Of a stretch of DNA of 64,000 nucleotides, positions 1 through 8,809 are shown one piece after another. Source of the DNA: Paraburkholderia fynbosensis (GTDB lineage Bacteria; Pseudomonadota; Gammaproteobacteria; Burkholderiales; Burkholderiaceae); assembly GCF_902859935.1 (NCBI RefSeq), contig NZ_CADIKI010000022.1, positions 99,195-163,194 of the forward strand, in the 5' to 3' direction. The notes under the pieces were generated by a model, which saw nothing but the letters and a program-made list of their open reading frames with translations, did no database searches and was not told the DNA's origin. The translations under genes were made by a program, and so were the position numbers. How positions within the stretch are numbered: position 1 is the stretch's first letter; each line of letters begins with the position of its first letter.

Positions 1-11
1 CGCGCTACGGC

Positions 12-905
12 TCAGTGCGACAGCGCGATTTCGAGTTGCGTGACCACATCGATCAGACGTGGCCGCACTTCTTCCAGCAGAAATTCCTTCGACAGTTTGA
101 ACGACGGCCCGCCCACGTTGATCGCCATGATCGGCAATTCGCCGCCCGGCTGAAACGCGCGCGCAATGCCGTTCACGTCTTTCTGCCAGTCGCCGAACGA
201 CGTCGTGACACCGAGCGTGCGGTAATCGTCGAGCGCTTTCTCGATGCCCCGACGCGTCTTCGGCCACGCGATATGATCGAGTTCGCGCACCTGCTCCATG
301 AAGCTGAGACGATCGTGCTCGGGAATCGCCGCGAGCCATGCGCGCCCAATCGCCGAAGTCGCGACCGGAATGCGCGAGCCGACTTCGAGCGTCAGTGTGA
401 GCGCCACCGAGCCCCGGCAATTTTCCACGTAGATCATCGAGAGCCGGTCGCGCGTGCCGAGCGACACCGTGGCGCCGGAGATGTCGGCCAGTTCCTGCAT
501 CACGGGCCGCGCGATCTTGCGCACGTCGAGGCGCGCCAGCATCGCACTGCCGAGCGCGAGCGATGCCGTGCCGAGCCGGTACTTGCCGCTCTCTTTCAGA
601 TGGATCAGATAGCCGAGCAGCGTCAGCGTATGAGTGAGGCGCGATACCGTCGATTTCGGCAATCGGCAACGCAATGCCAGTTCCTGGTTGCTCAACGATT
701 TGTCGCCGGAGCGGAAACACGCCAGCACTTCGAGCCCTCGTGCGAGCGCCGTGACGAAGTGCCGGTCGTCCTTATGCGCCTCGTGCGCGGTGCGGCTTGC
801 GAGGACCGCGGGCCCACGCGCCGCTGAAGCCGTGCTTTGCGCCGCATCGTCGGCGCTCGGGGCCTCGATGGGATGATCGATTGGGCTGTATTGGGTTTTG
901 CTCAA
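12..905 (-). CDS. IclR-family transcriptional regulator
   Basis: The protein has the two-domain IclR layout. An N-terminal winged helix-turn-helix (about residues 45-105, containing SNQELALRCRLPKSTVSRL) is followed by an effector-binding domain with the family-typical stretches around VRKIARPVMQELA and the Ser/Thr-rich GATVSLGTRDRLSMIYVE. Such proteins usually control catabolic genes in response to small aromatic or organic acids, but no effector can be read here. The frame is open to about 1208. I chose a TTG at 905 because a GGAG lies about 11 bases upstream and because the AT-rich 984-1030 stretch looks like promoter rather than coding DNA. An ATG at 1052 is the main alternative. The gene stands alone and its target is unknown. 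Confidence 0.85.
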   Translation of the reverse strand: MSKTQYSPIDHPIEAPSADDAAQSTASAARGPAVLASRTAHEAHKDDRHFVTALARGLEVLACFRSGDKSLSNQELALRCRLPKSTVSRLTHTLTLLGYLIHLKESGKYRLGTASLALGSAMLARLDVRKIARPVMQELADISGATVSLGTRDRLSMIYVENCRGSVALTLTLEVGSRIPVATSAIGRAWLAAIPEHDRLSFMEQVRELDHIAWPKTRRGIEKALDDYRTLGVTTSFGDWQKDVNGIARAFQPGGELPIMAINVGGPSFKLSKEFLLEEVRPRLIDVVTQLEIALSH

Positions 906-983
906 AACGGAACGCGCTCCCGCGAAACGGCTGTATCTGAAGGACTCACCGTGAGCCCCGATCGAGGGTGACCGGGCTGCGAA

Positions 984-1035
984 ATTATAGTCTGAAATAT
1001 GAAGCGCATTTAATGCGGACTGTTGACGAGTCAAG
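984..1035 (-). promoter_or_regulatory. AT-rich probable promoter/operator region of the iclR-type gene
   Basis: This short AT-rich patch sits in otherwise GC-rich DNA, between the chosen IclR start and the divergent BON gene. It contains TATAGTCTGAAATATGAAG-like AT-rich stretches and a GCATTTAATGC palindrome near 1007-1017. The position suggests an autoregulatory promoter and operator. No clean -35/-10 pair was identified, so this is an inference from composition. Confidence 0.25.
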
Positions 1036-1243
1036 TCCGTGGCCACGGCCATGTCACGCGAAGCGGCACCGGCGCCAGTTTTTCCAGCATGAGCGCGTGG
1101 GCTGGAGTATTGTTTAAGCGCGCCGGGAGCGCGGTAGGGCAATTCCAGAATACAGGTACTCCCCGCGGGCCAGGAGAGGCTCGCCAGCGCGCGGTTTTTT
1201 GCATGCAACGAAGCGACATCAACTTATCGAGGATGGAGAAAAC

Positions 1244-1621
1244 ATGAAAAAAGTCAATCTTTTGAAGGCGCTCGGTATTGCATTGTGTGTAGCAACCGCG
1301 TCCAGCGCCTATGCCCAGGCGAGCGACGCCGCGCCGCCGGCCGCCACTGAGTCGCCCCCGGCCGCCAATACCAAATCGACTCGCCAGATGGACCGCAAGC
1401 TGGGCCGTGACGTCCGACGCGCGCTGGCCAAAACGCCGGGCTTCAACGTCTCGAACGTGTTCGTGCGGGCGCGAGGCGGCGCCGTGACGCTGACCGGATC
1501 CGTGCCCCAGGGCACCCAGATCCAGCAGGCGGAAGATGCGGCGAAGGGTGTTCCTGGCGTGACTTCGGTGACCAACCGGATCACGATTGGCGTGCGCAGC
1601 GGCGGCGGTGGCGGGAGCTGA
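1244..1621 (+). CDS. secreted BON-domain protein
   Basis: A 125-residue protein with a clear signal peptide (MKK, hydrophobic core LLKALGIALCVATA, cleavage near AYA-QA). The mature part has a Pro/Ala-rich linker and one BON domain (about residues 48-115), including the GAVTLTGSVPQGTQIQQAE strand-turn and the GVTSVTNRI core. It ends in a Gly-rich tail. BON domains are thought to bind phospholipid or attach to membranes, and OsmY-like members are periplasmic stress proteins. The ATG at 1244 is preceded by GGATGGAG at good spacing. The gene is monocistronic as far as can be seen. Confidence 0.88.
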   Translation: MKKVNLLKALGIALCVATASSAYAQASDAAPPAATESPPAANTKSTRQMDRKLGRDVRRALAKTPGFNVSNVFVRARGGAVTLTGSVPQGTQIQQAEDAAKGVPGVTSVTNRITIGVRSGGGGGS

Positions 1622-1733
1622 ACGCCCCGAGCCTGACCGGATGACGACGGGCGGCGCCGTCTGCCGCCAATGCCGCACATGGGGCGCTGCCCGTTGTCCT
1701 GGTATATGAAATCCTTAGCGTCGGCTCGATGCC

Positions 1734-2303
1734 CTAGCGCCGAACGAGACCGACCACATAGCGGCACACCTCGTCGCCCGCATTGAAGAACTCGCACTCG
1801 AGCGGCGCGCCGAGTTGCAGACAATCCCCCGCTTCGAGCCGGTAAGCCTGACTGCCCTCGCGGAACGTCAACACCCCTTGCGTCACCCAGATCTGCTGAT
1901 GCTGAAACACGAACGCATCCGACGGATAAGGCACCCTCACGCCCGCCGGCAACTCGATCTCGAGCAGCTCCAGCACGCCGCCCGTAGGCGGTGAAATCCG
2001 CCGCCGCGTATAGCCCGTTTCGGGGTCCTGCCAAAGCGCCTGGTCCGCATGACGCACGAGCCGCTCGCCGGTCTGTTCGGCGAGCGCGAGCAAGGTCGAC
2101 AGGGTCAGCCCGAACGCGCCCGACAAACGCCCGAGCACCGTTGCGGTCGGGCTCGCCTCGCCGCGTTCGATCTTGCTGATCATCGCCTTCGACACGCCCG
2201 AGCGTTCCGCCAGCTCGCTCAGCGACCAGTTGCGCGCTTCGCGCTCGGTCTTCACGCGCGCGGAGATGGCCTGGGTCAGATCGATGGAGGCGGATTCGGA
2301 CAT
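1734..2303 (-). CDS. XRE-family regulator with C-terminal cupin
   Basis: A 189-residue regulator with an N-terminal Cro/CI-type helix-turn-helix (about residues 10-65, with ERSGVSKAMISKIERGEASP) and a C-terminal cupin fold (about residues 105-185, with a conserved beta segment around LEAGDCLQLG). The architecture matches small-molecule-responsive XRE-cupin regulators such as PuuR or SutR. It is divergent from the flavin monooxygenase pair, with 237 bases between the two starts. It therefore probably controls that pair and itself, through the inverted repeat at 2408-2429. Confidence 0.9.
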   Translation of the reverse strand: MSESASIDLTQAISARVKTEREARNWSLSELAERSGVSKAMISKIERGEASPTATVLGRLSGAFGLTLSTLLALAEQTGERLVRHADQALWQDPETGYTRRRISPPTGGVLELLEIELPAGVRVPYPSDAFVFQHQQIWVTQGVLTFREGSQAYRLEAGDCLQLGAPLECEFFNAGDEVCRYVVGLVRR

Positions 2304-2407
2304 GGAAGGATCATCGTGGGTGAAGTGAGCACCGCAAATTATATCGAGGCGCGGCTGCCTGCCATGCGCGCCCTGCCGCTCATTAAAAGTCAAAAGCGAT
2401 GTCTTGC

Positions 2408-2429
2408 ATAGTGATTTTTCGTCCACTAT
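2408..2429. promoter_or_regulatory. inverted repeat, candidate operator for the XRE-cupin regulator
   Basis: ATAGTG and CACTAT are perfect inverted arms separated by 10 AT-rich bases. They lie in the shared intergenic region, about 105 bases upstream of the regulator start and 112 bases upstream of the oxygenase start. Symmetry and location fit a dimeric repressor site, but the arms are short and binding is inferred only. Confidence 0.4.
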
Positions 2430-2540
2430 ATTAAACACGGGCGCGTTAGCCACACGAACATGGCACCCGCCGTTGGTTCGCCAGGTTCCGCCACTCGAAA
2501 GCCCGTCGTAAGCATTCGTCCAACTCAGCCGGAAGACATC

Positions 2541-3935
2541 ATGCCGAAGGAAATCGTTCTCAACGCATTTGACATGAACTGCGTCGGTCACATCCAGCAA
2601 GGCATGTGGACCCATCCGCGCGATCAGTCCAGCCGCTACACCGACCTTCAGTACTGGACCCACTACGCCCGCACGCTGGAAGCGGGTCTGTTCGACGGCA
2701 TCTTTTTCGCCGACGTCGCAGGCGTCTACGATGTCTACGGCGGCAATCCGCAAGCGGCGATTCGCGGCGCCGTGCAGGTGCCGGTCAACGACCCGACGCT
2801 GCTGATTCCCGCGATGGCCGCGGTCACGCATCATCTGTCGTTCGGCGTCACGTCGAATCTGTCGGTCGAACAACCGTATCTGTTCGCGCGGCGCATGTCG
2901 ACGCTCGATCATCTGACGCGCGGCCGGGTCGGCTGGAATATCGTCACCGGTTATCTTGACAGTGCGTCGCGCGCGATCGGGCTCACCGGACAAATGGCGC
3001 ACGACGACCGCTACGACCTCGCCGACGAATACATGGAGCTGGTCTACAAACTGTGGGAATGCAGTTGGGAAGACGGCGCGGTGCTGCGTGACAAAGCGCG
3101 CGGCGTCTATGCGGACCCGGCGAAAGTGCACGTGATCCACCACCACGGCAAGCAGTATCGCGTCGATGCGATGCATCTGTGCGAGCCCTCGCCGCAGCGC
3201 ACACCGGTGCTCTATCAGGCCGGCTCGTCGGCGCGCGGCAAACGCTTTGCGGCGGCGCACGCGGAGTGCGTGTTCGTCAACGGCCAGGCGAAGCCCGCGG
3301 TGAAAGCGATCGTCGACGATATTCGCGCGCATGCCGTCGCCGGCGGCCGCGAGGCCGACGATATCAAGGTGCTGCTCGGACAGACCGTCATCACGGGCCG
3401 CACCGAGCGCGACGCGCAGGAGAAGTACGAGGAGTACCGGCGTTACGTCAGTTCGGAGGCGGCGCTCGCGCATGCGGCGGCGTCGCTCGGCATCGACTTC
3501 GCGCGCTACGACCTCGACGAGCCGATCGATACCGGCAAGAGCCAGGCGATCGTGTCGAACGTCGAAGCGATGACGCGCGCCGCCGGGCCGCAATGGACCA
3601 AACGCAAGCTGCTCGAACAGATGGTGCTCGGCAGCCGGCAGACGCCGCTCGTCGGCTCGGCCGAACGGATCGCGAGCGAGCTGATCGCATGGACCGAGGA
3701 AACCGGCGTGGACGGTTTCAATCTGTCGCGCACCGTTGCGCCGGAATGCTTCGGGGATTTCATCGACCTGGTTGTGCCGATCCTGCAGGAACGCGGCGCC
3801 TACAAGCGCGCGTATCGCGACGGCACGTTGCGCGAGAAGCTGTTCGGTCATGCACGCCTGCCGTCGACTCATACGGCGGCACGGTTTCGCTCAGCCGCCT
3901 GCGCCGTGGCCGCTACCGGCGACTTATCGAACTGA
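2541..3935 (+). CDS. FMNH2-dependent monooxygenase, DmoA/NtaA/SnaA family
   Basis: A 464-residue bacterial-luciferase-like flavin monooxygenase of the NtaA/SnaA/DszA class. Family stretches include IVLNAFDMNCVGHIQQG at the N-terminus, HLTRGRVGWNIVT near residue 135, DRYDLADEYMELVYKLWE, and LCEPSPQRTPVLYQAGSS. The N-terminal part closely resembles what I recall of dimethyl-sulfide monooxygenase DmoA, so a sulfur compound is a reasonable but unproven substrate; NTA/EDTA-type or other organosulfur substrates are alternatives. It would use reduced FMN supplied by the reductase encoded just downstream. The ATG at 2541 has GGAAGA upstream, and the open frame upstream of it carries no family sequence. 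The regulator is divergent. Confidence 0.88.
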   Translation: MPKEIVLNAFDMNCVGHIQQGMWTHPRDQSSRYTDLQYWTHYARTLEAGLFDGIFFADVAGVYDVYGGNPQAAIRGAVQVPVNDPTLLIPAMAAVTHHLSFGVTSNLSVEQPYLFARRMSTLDHLTRGRVGWNIVTGYLDSASRAIGLTGQMAHDDRYDLADEYMELVYKLWECSWEDGAVLRDKARGVYADPAKVHVIHHHGKQYRVDAMHLCEPSPQRTPVLYQAGSSARGKRFAAAHAECVFVNGQAKPAVKAIVDDIRAHAVAGGREADDIKVLLGQTVITGRTERDAQEKYEEYRRYVSSEAALAHAAASLGIDFARYDLDEPIDTGKSQAIVSNVEAMTRAAGPQWTKRKLLEQMVLGSRQTPLVGSAERIASELIAWTEETGVDGFNLSRTVAPECFGDFIDLVVPILQERGAYKRAYRDGTLREKLFGHARLPSTHTAARFRSAACAVAATGDLSN

Positions 3936-4013
3936 TGCCACGACGGCGCGGTTCTCTTTGTGTCATGCGTGTTGCCGCATTCATGACACGCCGATCCATC
4001 AGCAGAGGTTCCC

Positions 4014-4553
4014 ATGCTTGACAGGAGCATCTTCCGCGACGCCATGGCCGGACTCGGCACGGCCGTCAACATCATCACGAGCGATGGCGCCGCGGGGCTC
4101 GCCGGCTGCACCGCGTCGGCGGTGTGCGGCGTGACGGACGAGCCGCCTACCCTGCTCGTCTGCATCAATCGCAGCAGCCGCAACAACGCGGCTTTCCGCA
4201 GCAACGGCAAGCTCTGCGTGAACGTGCTGAGCGCCGAACAGCAAACACTCGCCGCGCACTTCGCGACCAGTGCACTGCCGATCGCGGAACGCTTCGCCGC
4301 GGCGCAATGGGAACGGCTCGTCACTGGTGCCCCGGTGCTGCATGGGGCGCTGGCATCGTTGGACTGCGAGATCGAATCGGTAACCGAGGTCGGCACGCAC
4401 ACGGTGTTCTTCTGCGCGGTGAAGGACGCGCGTACGCATGTCGCGGGGGATGCGCTGATTTACTACGGGCGCCGGTATCACCGGGTTGGCGAGCGCTCGG
4501 TGCATGCGGCGCATCGGGCCGAGGCCGATGCGGGGGCTGTTCCGGCGCGCTAG
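4014..4553 (+). CDS. flavin reductase (HpaC/RutF/NtaB family)
   Basis: A 179-residue FMN-binding split-barrel flavin reductase. Visible family features are the N-terminal FRDAMAGLGTAVNIIT, GCTASAVCGVTDEPPTLLVCINRSS (flavin-binding loop), and CEIESVTEVGTHTVFFCAV. It should reduce FMN with NAD(P)H and hand FMNH2 to the monooxygenase 78 bases upstream, forming a two-component oxygenase. An AGAGG lies just before the ATG. The last 15 or so residues (Ala/Glu-rich) are outside the domain. Confidence 0.9.
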   Translation: MLDRSIFRDAMAGLGTAVNIITSDGAAGLAGCTASAVCGVTDEPPTLLVCINRSSRNNAAFRSNGKLCVNVLSAEQQTLAAHFATSALPIAERFAAAQWERLVTGAPVLHGALASLDCEIESVTEVGTHTVFFCAVKDARTHVAGDALIYYGRRYHRVGERSVHAAHRAEADAGAVPAR

Positions 4554-4668
4554 GACCATACTGATCGAGCCATGTCAGCGCGACTGATCGCGATGGCGCA
4601 TGCGTAATCTTTTCGGGCCGCGACTGAGGGCGGCCGTGCCGATTCGTTTTGTCACGCCACAGGCGTTC

Positions 4669-4696
4669 CGCGCGGCCTTTTCAGCATGGCCGCGCG
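4669..4696. terminator. strong GC hairpin after the hotdog-SDR gene
   Basis: Perfect 9-bp arms CGCGCGGCC and GGCCGCGCG flank a 10-base loop. The hairpin starts 8 bases beyond the stop of the minus-strand gene cluster. There is no clear U-tract on the minus-strand side, so it may be an mRNA 3' stabiliser or a factor-assisted terminator rather than a classical intrinsic one. Confidence 0.4.
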
Positions 4697-4703
4697 CTTG
4701 GCG

Positions 4704-6137
4704 TCACGCGACCTGCTCGCTCCTGAATTCGCCCAGCACACCCAAAATGGTTTCCACCGGGTCATGTGTTTTGACTTCGACAATGCTGAGTGTCTGATCG
4801 GATGGCAGACGAGGTAAACGCCCAACTTTGATCGTCAGCTTTTTGTCGCACGCGCAAAGATAATTACAGAGATTTTCCCCGGCTGCTTTGGCGGCAGCAT
4901 ATTCGCCCATATTCAGATATGCCGTTTCGACAGCGACCGAAGACGGATAAAACATGGTGAACTTCTCTGGCGTGATCTGGCGTATGGATTGCCAGCACGT
5001 ATAAAAGCCTTCGACGTAGTACCGGGAAAAACGCGCGAACAAGTCACTGGAAAATTTACCGCGGGCTGCAACAAAAATCGGCGGAGTTGCAAAATAGTAG
5101 ACGTGGGTGGGTGTCCATCCATCGCCAAGGCCCTTCTGAAGATCCTCTGGCGGATCGAACATATCGTAGGCGAGGCTGGCCGACTTGCCTCCGCCGTCGT
5201 TGATATCGTCAACGACCGCTTGGGCATCGTCCTTGCCGCGATGATAAGTGAGACGCACGTCGGCTCCGCCCACCGCCAGGATCTTAGCGCACAATTCACC
5301 GAGTCCTCGCGATCCGCCTATGACGAGCGCGCGCTGCCCAGCGAACATTTCAGCGTCTGGAATTAGCGTCTTTAGCTCCGCACAAGTTTTTTGCTTATGC
5401 GGCGCGGGACGCAACATCGCTTGAATGACGCCCGTTGCACCATCCGCAACGATATCGACAGACAAACGGCGGAAGCGGTCATCGTAATTGACAACCTTCC
5501 AGTCCAATCTTCCTGCGTTCTGCGCAGTGCCGGACGAAGGGGAAAAACTGACAGACAGCCCGGAGTAAATTGAGTGCAATCCGGGACATTCCATTCCTAC
5601 CAACCGCGTGGTTGCAAGAATGAGGGCGATCTGTCCCACGGGGACTTTCTGCGTAAGAACAGGGAATCGCTCTCGCGCATCCGCGGTGTCCAACTCAAGA
5701 GGAAAGCTTCCCTGGGCATTGTCTAGCGAAGATTCGCTTCGCTCATGACAATCCTTCACACCGGGTGACCGGTCTATGAAAGCAATTTCCATCTCATTTG
5801 CAGAAAGCTCGACATGAACGGTTGCGCATTCTGCGCCATTGCATTCAAGAACAATCTTTTTATGCTGGTCGTGGTCCTGTACCAAACGGAAGAGTACTTC
5901 TTCATCGACCCGGACGGGGTTGCGGAATACACACGACACCTTCGCCAGCGCTGTTTTTGGCGTATTCGCCAACCCTTCTTCGATCGCCCATAGCAACAGA
6001 TGCATGCCATGCACAATGGGACGACCAAATTGCGAGCGCCGGGCTTTTAATGCGTCTACATGCACAGGATTGCTGTCGCCCGACAGGAGGGCAAAAGCAT
6101 TCTGGTCTTCGATCCTGAAACGTCGCGATGCAGGCAT
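4704..6137 (-). CDS. double-hotdog (MaoC-like) dehydratase fused to SDR ketoreductase
   Basis: A 477-residue fusion. The N-terminal half has a MaoC hydratase-2 signature (FALLSGDSNPVHVD, then GRPIVHGMHLLL; about residues 10-110), followed by a second hotdog-like segment (CPGLHSIYSGLSVSF; about 170-260). The C-terminal SDR domain (about 285-465) has the Rossmann glycine motif GGSRGLGE, a catalytic Ser in PSSVAVE and YxxxK in EYAAAKAAGE. The domains suggest beta-ketoacyl reduction and 3-hydroxyacyl dehydration on a CoA- or ACP-bound substrate; the free-standing ACP in the same cluster is a natural partner. The start at 6137 has GGGGAG seven bases upstream. It is the last gene of the FkbH cluster, 103 bases after the GT87 gene. 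The true substrate is unknown. Confidence 0.8.
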   Translation of the reverse strand: MPASRRFRIEDQNAFALLSGDSNPVHVDALKARRSQFGRPIVHGMHLLLWAIEEGLANTPKTALAKVSCVFRNPVRVDEEVLFRLVQDHDQHKKIVLECNGAECATVHVELSANEMEIAFIDRSPGVKDCHERSESSLDNAQGSFPLELDTADARERFPVLTQKVPVGQIALILATTRLVGMECPGLHSIYSGLSVSFSPSSGTAQNAGRLDWKVVNYDDRFRRLSVDIVADGATGVIQAMLRPAPHKQKTCAELKTLIPDAEMFAGQRALVIGGSRGLGELCAKILAVGGADVRLTYHRGKDDAQAVVDDINDGGGKSASLAYDMFDPPEDLQKGLGDGWTPTHVYYFATPPIFVAARGKFSSDLFARFSRYYVEGFYTCWQSIRQITPEKFTMFYPSSVAVETAYLNMGEYAAAKAAGENLCNYLCACDKKLTIKVGRLPRLPSDQTLSIVEVKTHDPVETILGVLGEFRSEQVA

Positions 6138-6240
6138 GCTGGCACTCCCCCTAATCATCAATCCCTTGATCAGCCGTCCCGCAGTCAGGCGCGGCGATGC
6201 CGCCGGCCATCCCCTGCATGACGCAAAGCGCTCACACAGC

Positions 6241-7605
6241 TCAACCGCGTGACATGCCGAACCAGCGCCGGTTTCGCGTTCGCGGCTCGGTGCGGGTTGC
6301 GGGCTCCGTGCGAGTGGTTTCGCGAACCAGCAGCCATGCGACAGCGGCGGCGGCCACAAGGAAGCAGATCTGGATCGGGTTGACGGGCCCTTGCGCGAGA
6401 TTGAGGATGCGATTGTCGTTCGCGACGATCAGGTACGCGAGTGCAAGGACGATCAACGGTTTCGATATCACCTGGCCGCCATATTTTTCCGCGTTCCGGA
6501 GCAGCGTCAGGAACGTCAGCATGAACAACGGCAGAAGTCCGCCGAAGTGATGCACCCAGACGATCGGCGACGCTGCCGTGAAGCACAGCTGGGCGAGCAG
6601 GAACGACGGCAGCGGGGGTTCCTTCCTGCTGCGGAAACTCCACCACAGGCCGATTGCGATCAATACCAGTGCGGAGGCGACCGTTACCTGCTGGACCAGC
6701 GGTCGATAATCGGCGAAGTGGTTCTCGAAGAACACCTGGTCATTGCCGTTCTGAAAGAATCGATGCATGACGCCGTTGATCGACGTGTTGCCGAAGTAAG
6801 CTTCGCCTCGAGCGCCCATGTAGGCAAGCGCGTGCCGGTAGCCGATGAACTGCTCGAAGCCGTACATCGAGATTGCGAGCAGCGTGGCTGGCACGACGAC
6901 GCCGAGCCATGCCGCCACGAAACGCATGTCGCGCCGGAACAGTCCCCATATGAGGAACAGCCCGAACTGCGGCTTGATCAATGCGCAAATGCCCATCAGC
7001 ACGCCAGCCCATCCACGCTGTCCGCCGGCATAGGCAATACACGCGAAGATCGTCGCGCAGGCTATCCAGGCCTGAATTTGACCCAGATACAGTGTCCAGA
7101 TCACCGGATAGAAGAACCACGTGGACACGAAGCCGAGCGCCATCAACGCAAGGCGCGAGCGAGCGTCTTTGGTGATCGATTCGAGGCCGAGTTCGCTCGC
7201 CATCACGACGGACAGGCGAGCCATGCCCAGCGCGGTGAGCAGGACGATCAGGTGGTTGAACAGGTTGAGATGCCAATAGTCGAGTATGTGCAGCTTGTCA
7301 AAAAGCTCGAAGAACAGCAGCGACGTCGGCGGATACTGGAACTTTTCGTGCTGCGTAAAGAACACCGCATCGTAAAGATCCTGGCCGGAATGTTGATGAA
7401 CCTGCAAATAGGCTTTCAGCATGAATTGCCAGGAATCCTTGCCATACCAATCATGGCCATCGCTGATGACCAGCATCTGGCGCATCGTGGTCAACGTATT
7501 CTGAAAGCCGAGACGCGACTGAAGCACGCTCAATACGACCGTGCTGATGACGATAAAGAACAGTGTGGCAAACACTGTTCGCCGCAACGAACCCGTCTGA
7601 TTCAT
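6241..7605 (-). CDS. polytopic membrane glycosyltransferase, GT87/DUF2029-like
   Basis: A 454-residue integral membrane protein with roughly ten hydrophobic helices. It carries the FQYPPTSLL loop and the LYLGQIQ and ALIKPQFGLFL segments seen in GT87/DUF2029 proteins (PimE-like mannosyltransferases using polyprenyl-phosphate sugars). It probably transfers a sugar from a lipid-phosphate donor on the periplasmic face. The C-terminus is Thr/Arg-rich and degenerate (TRTEPATRTEPRTRNRR). I chose the ATG at 7605 because of a GTGAGG six bases upstream; an ATG at 7626 is also possible. It lies between the SGNH gene and the hotdog-SDR gene on the same strand, so it may add or supply the sugar that the acyl cluster decorates. 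Confidence 0.7.
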   Translation of the reverse strand: MNQTGSLRRTVFATLFFIVISTVVLSVLQSRLGFQNTLTTMRQMLVISDGHDWYGKDSWQFMLKAYLQVHQHSGQDLYDAVFFTQHEKFQYPPTSLLFFELFDKLHILDYWHLNLFNHLIVLLTALGMARLSVVMASELGLESITKDARSRLALMALGFVSTWFFYPVIWTLYLGQIQAWIACATIFACIAYAGGQRGWAGVLMGICALIKPQFGLFLIWGLFRRDMRFVAAWLGVVVPATLLAISMYGFEQFIGYRHALAYMGARGEAYFGNTSINGVMHRFFQNGNDQVFFENHFADYRPLVQQVTVASALVLIAIGLWWSFRSRKEPPLPSFLLAQLCFTAASPIVWVHHFGGLLPLFMLTFLTLLRNAEKYGGQVISKPLIVLALAYLIVANDNRILNLAQGPVNPIQICFLVAAAAVAWLLVRETTRTEPATRTEPRTRNRRWFGMSRG

Positions 7606-7773
7606 GGAGACCTCACTCTCATCCATTTTTGGATCATCGAAGTGCCGATTCCTGCAATTTCCCTGCGCGCTTTCCGACAGAACCGGCAGGCGTCGCGCTC
7701 ATGCCGAGCGCGCATACAGCAGCAGTCCCATTGCCGACCGGCGCGCCCGCTGCACATTGCGCCCCTGGACGGA

Positions 7774-8790
7774 CTACTGGGTCGCGACCTGAACGTTGAT
7801 GCCGAGTGTTCGCGCGACCGTGCCCGTCCATACTTCCGCGCCGGCCCGGTTCAGGTGGTTGCGGTCGCCAAAGTACTTCCATGGCAACACAGGAATCAGG
7901 TCACCCGTCACGTGGAAATTCGGATGCCGTTGCCTGAAGCCCTCGATATAGGCGGTGTAGTCTTTCTGGAAGCCTGCGGGCAGTCCCTTGTAGCTCAGAT
8001 CACTCATCGGCATCGGGACGAAATTCACCTCGATCCCTTTCTGCGCAAACATTGTCAACAAGCGATCGAAGTAGGCGTCAAAGATGGGTCTGCTGCGAAA
8101 GCCCGACATTGCGGTCACTTCGAAGCTCAGTGCGGTCGAACCGTCGTCGGTACCGAAGCTGTGGTAGCCGCGCTGGCGCTTCACCTCGTCGAGCCATTCG
8201 TCGTTGGTATGCTTGCGCCGGTACACCATCCCCGCCTTCATGCTGCCCGTATAGAACGCCGGAAAATGCGACGCATACAGGAAATTGGTCAGGCGGTCCT
8301 CGATCGATCCCGTCTGCGAGACCGAGTACAGCGATCTGTCATTAAGCGATTCCGAGAGCTTGCGGACTTCCTCCATCTCACTGAAGCTCAGGAAGCTGAA
8401 CAGCGCCGCACGGGTCCAGTACGAATCGGCCGTAGCGAAGTGATACGGCGAGATCGACAGGATGACCTTGCGCGGCAGGTCTGGGCACTTCAGTATGCGC
8501 TGCGCGACATAGTAGGTCTCGACGGGGGTGGCGCCGCCGAGCGCGAGATTGATGGTCGATGGGTCGAGACGCGCCGGTATCAGGCCCGCGACGGCACGCG
8601 AGTCGCCGATGATCACGGTCGCGTCCTTGCGACATTCGCTGATCATCTCGTCCTTCGCCACCCACATCGGGTATTCCGGGTCGAGAAACCACATGGGTCC
8701 TCGCGCGGCCCACACCCAGGAAGCGCCGATGAGCACCACGAACACCAGCCCGACTGCACGGAAGAAACTGCCAAACTCCGACGTTTTCAC
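7774..8790 (-). CDS. membrane-anchored SGNH-fold protein (DltD/AlgX-like)
   Basis: A 338-residue protein with one N-terminal membrane helix (about residues 11-29) and a periplasmic domain with SGNH-type landmarks. These are the nucleophile in VIIGDSRAVAG, a block II-like NLALGGATPVE, and a DxxH motif in FGDRNHLNRAGAEVW near the C-terminus. In Dlt and alginate-acetylation systems, a membrane-anchored SGNH protein works with the MBOAT partner to place the acyl group on the final acceptor. Here the MBOAT gene is only 19 bases upstream, which supports the same partnership. The start is GTG. Alternatives are an esterase or a structural protein. Confidence 0.75.
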   Translation of the reverse strand: MKTSEFGSFFRAVGLVFVVLIGASWVWAARGPMWFLDPEYPMWVAKDEMISECRKDATVIIGDSRAVAGLIPARLDPSTINLALGGATPVETYYVAQRILKCPDLPRKVILSISPYHFATADSYWTRAALFSFLSFSEMEEVRKLSESLNDRSLYSVSQTGSIEDRLTNFLYASHFPAFYTGSMKAGMVYRRKHTNDEWLDEVKRQRGYHSFGTDDGSTALSFEVTAMSGFRSRPIFDAYFDRLLTMFAQKGIEVNFVPMPMSDLSYKGLPAGFQKDYTAYIEGFRQRHPNFHVTGDLIPVLPWKYFGDRNHLNRAGAEVWTGTVARTLGINVQVATQ

Positions 8791-8809
8791 GGGTCACGAT
8801 CCCTTGCAT

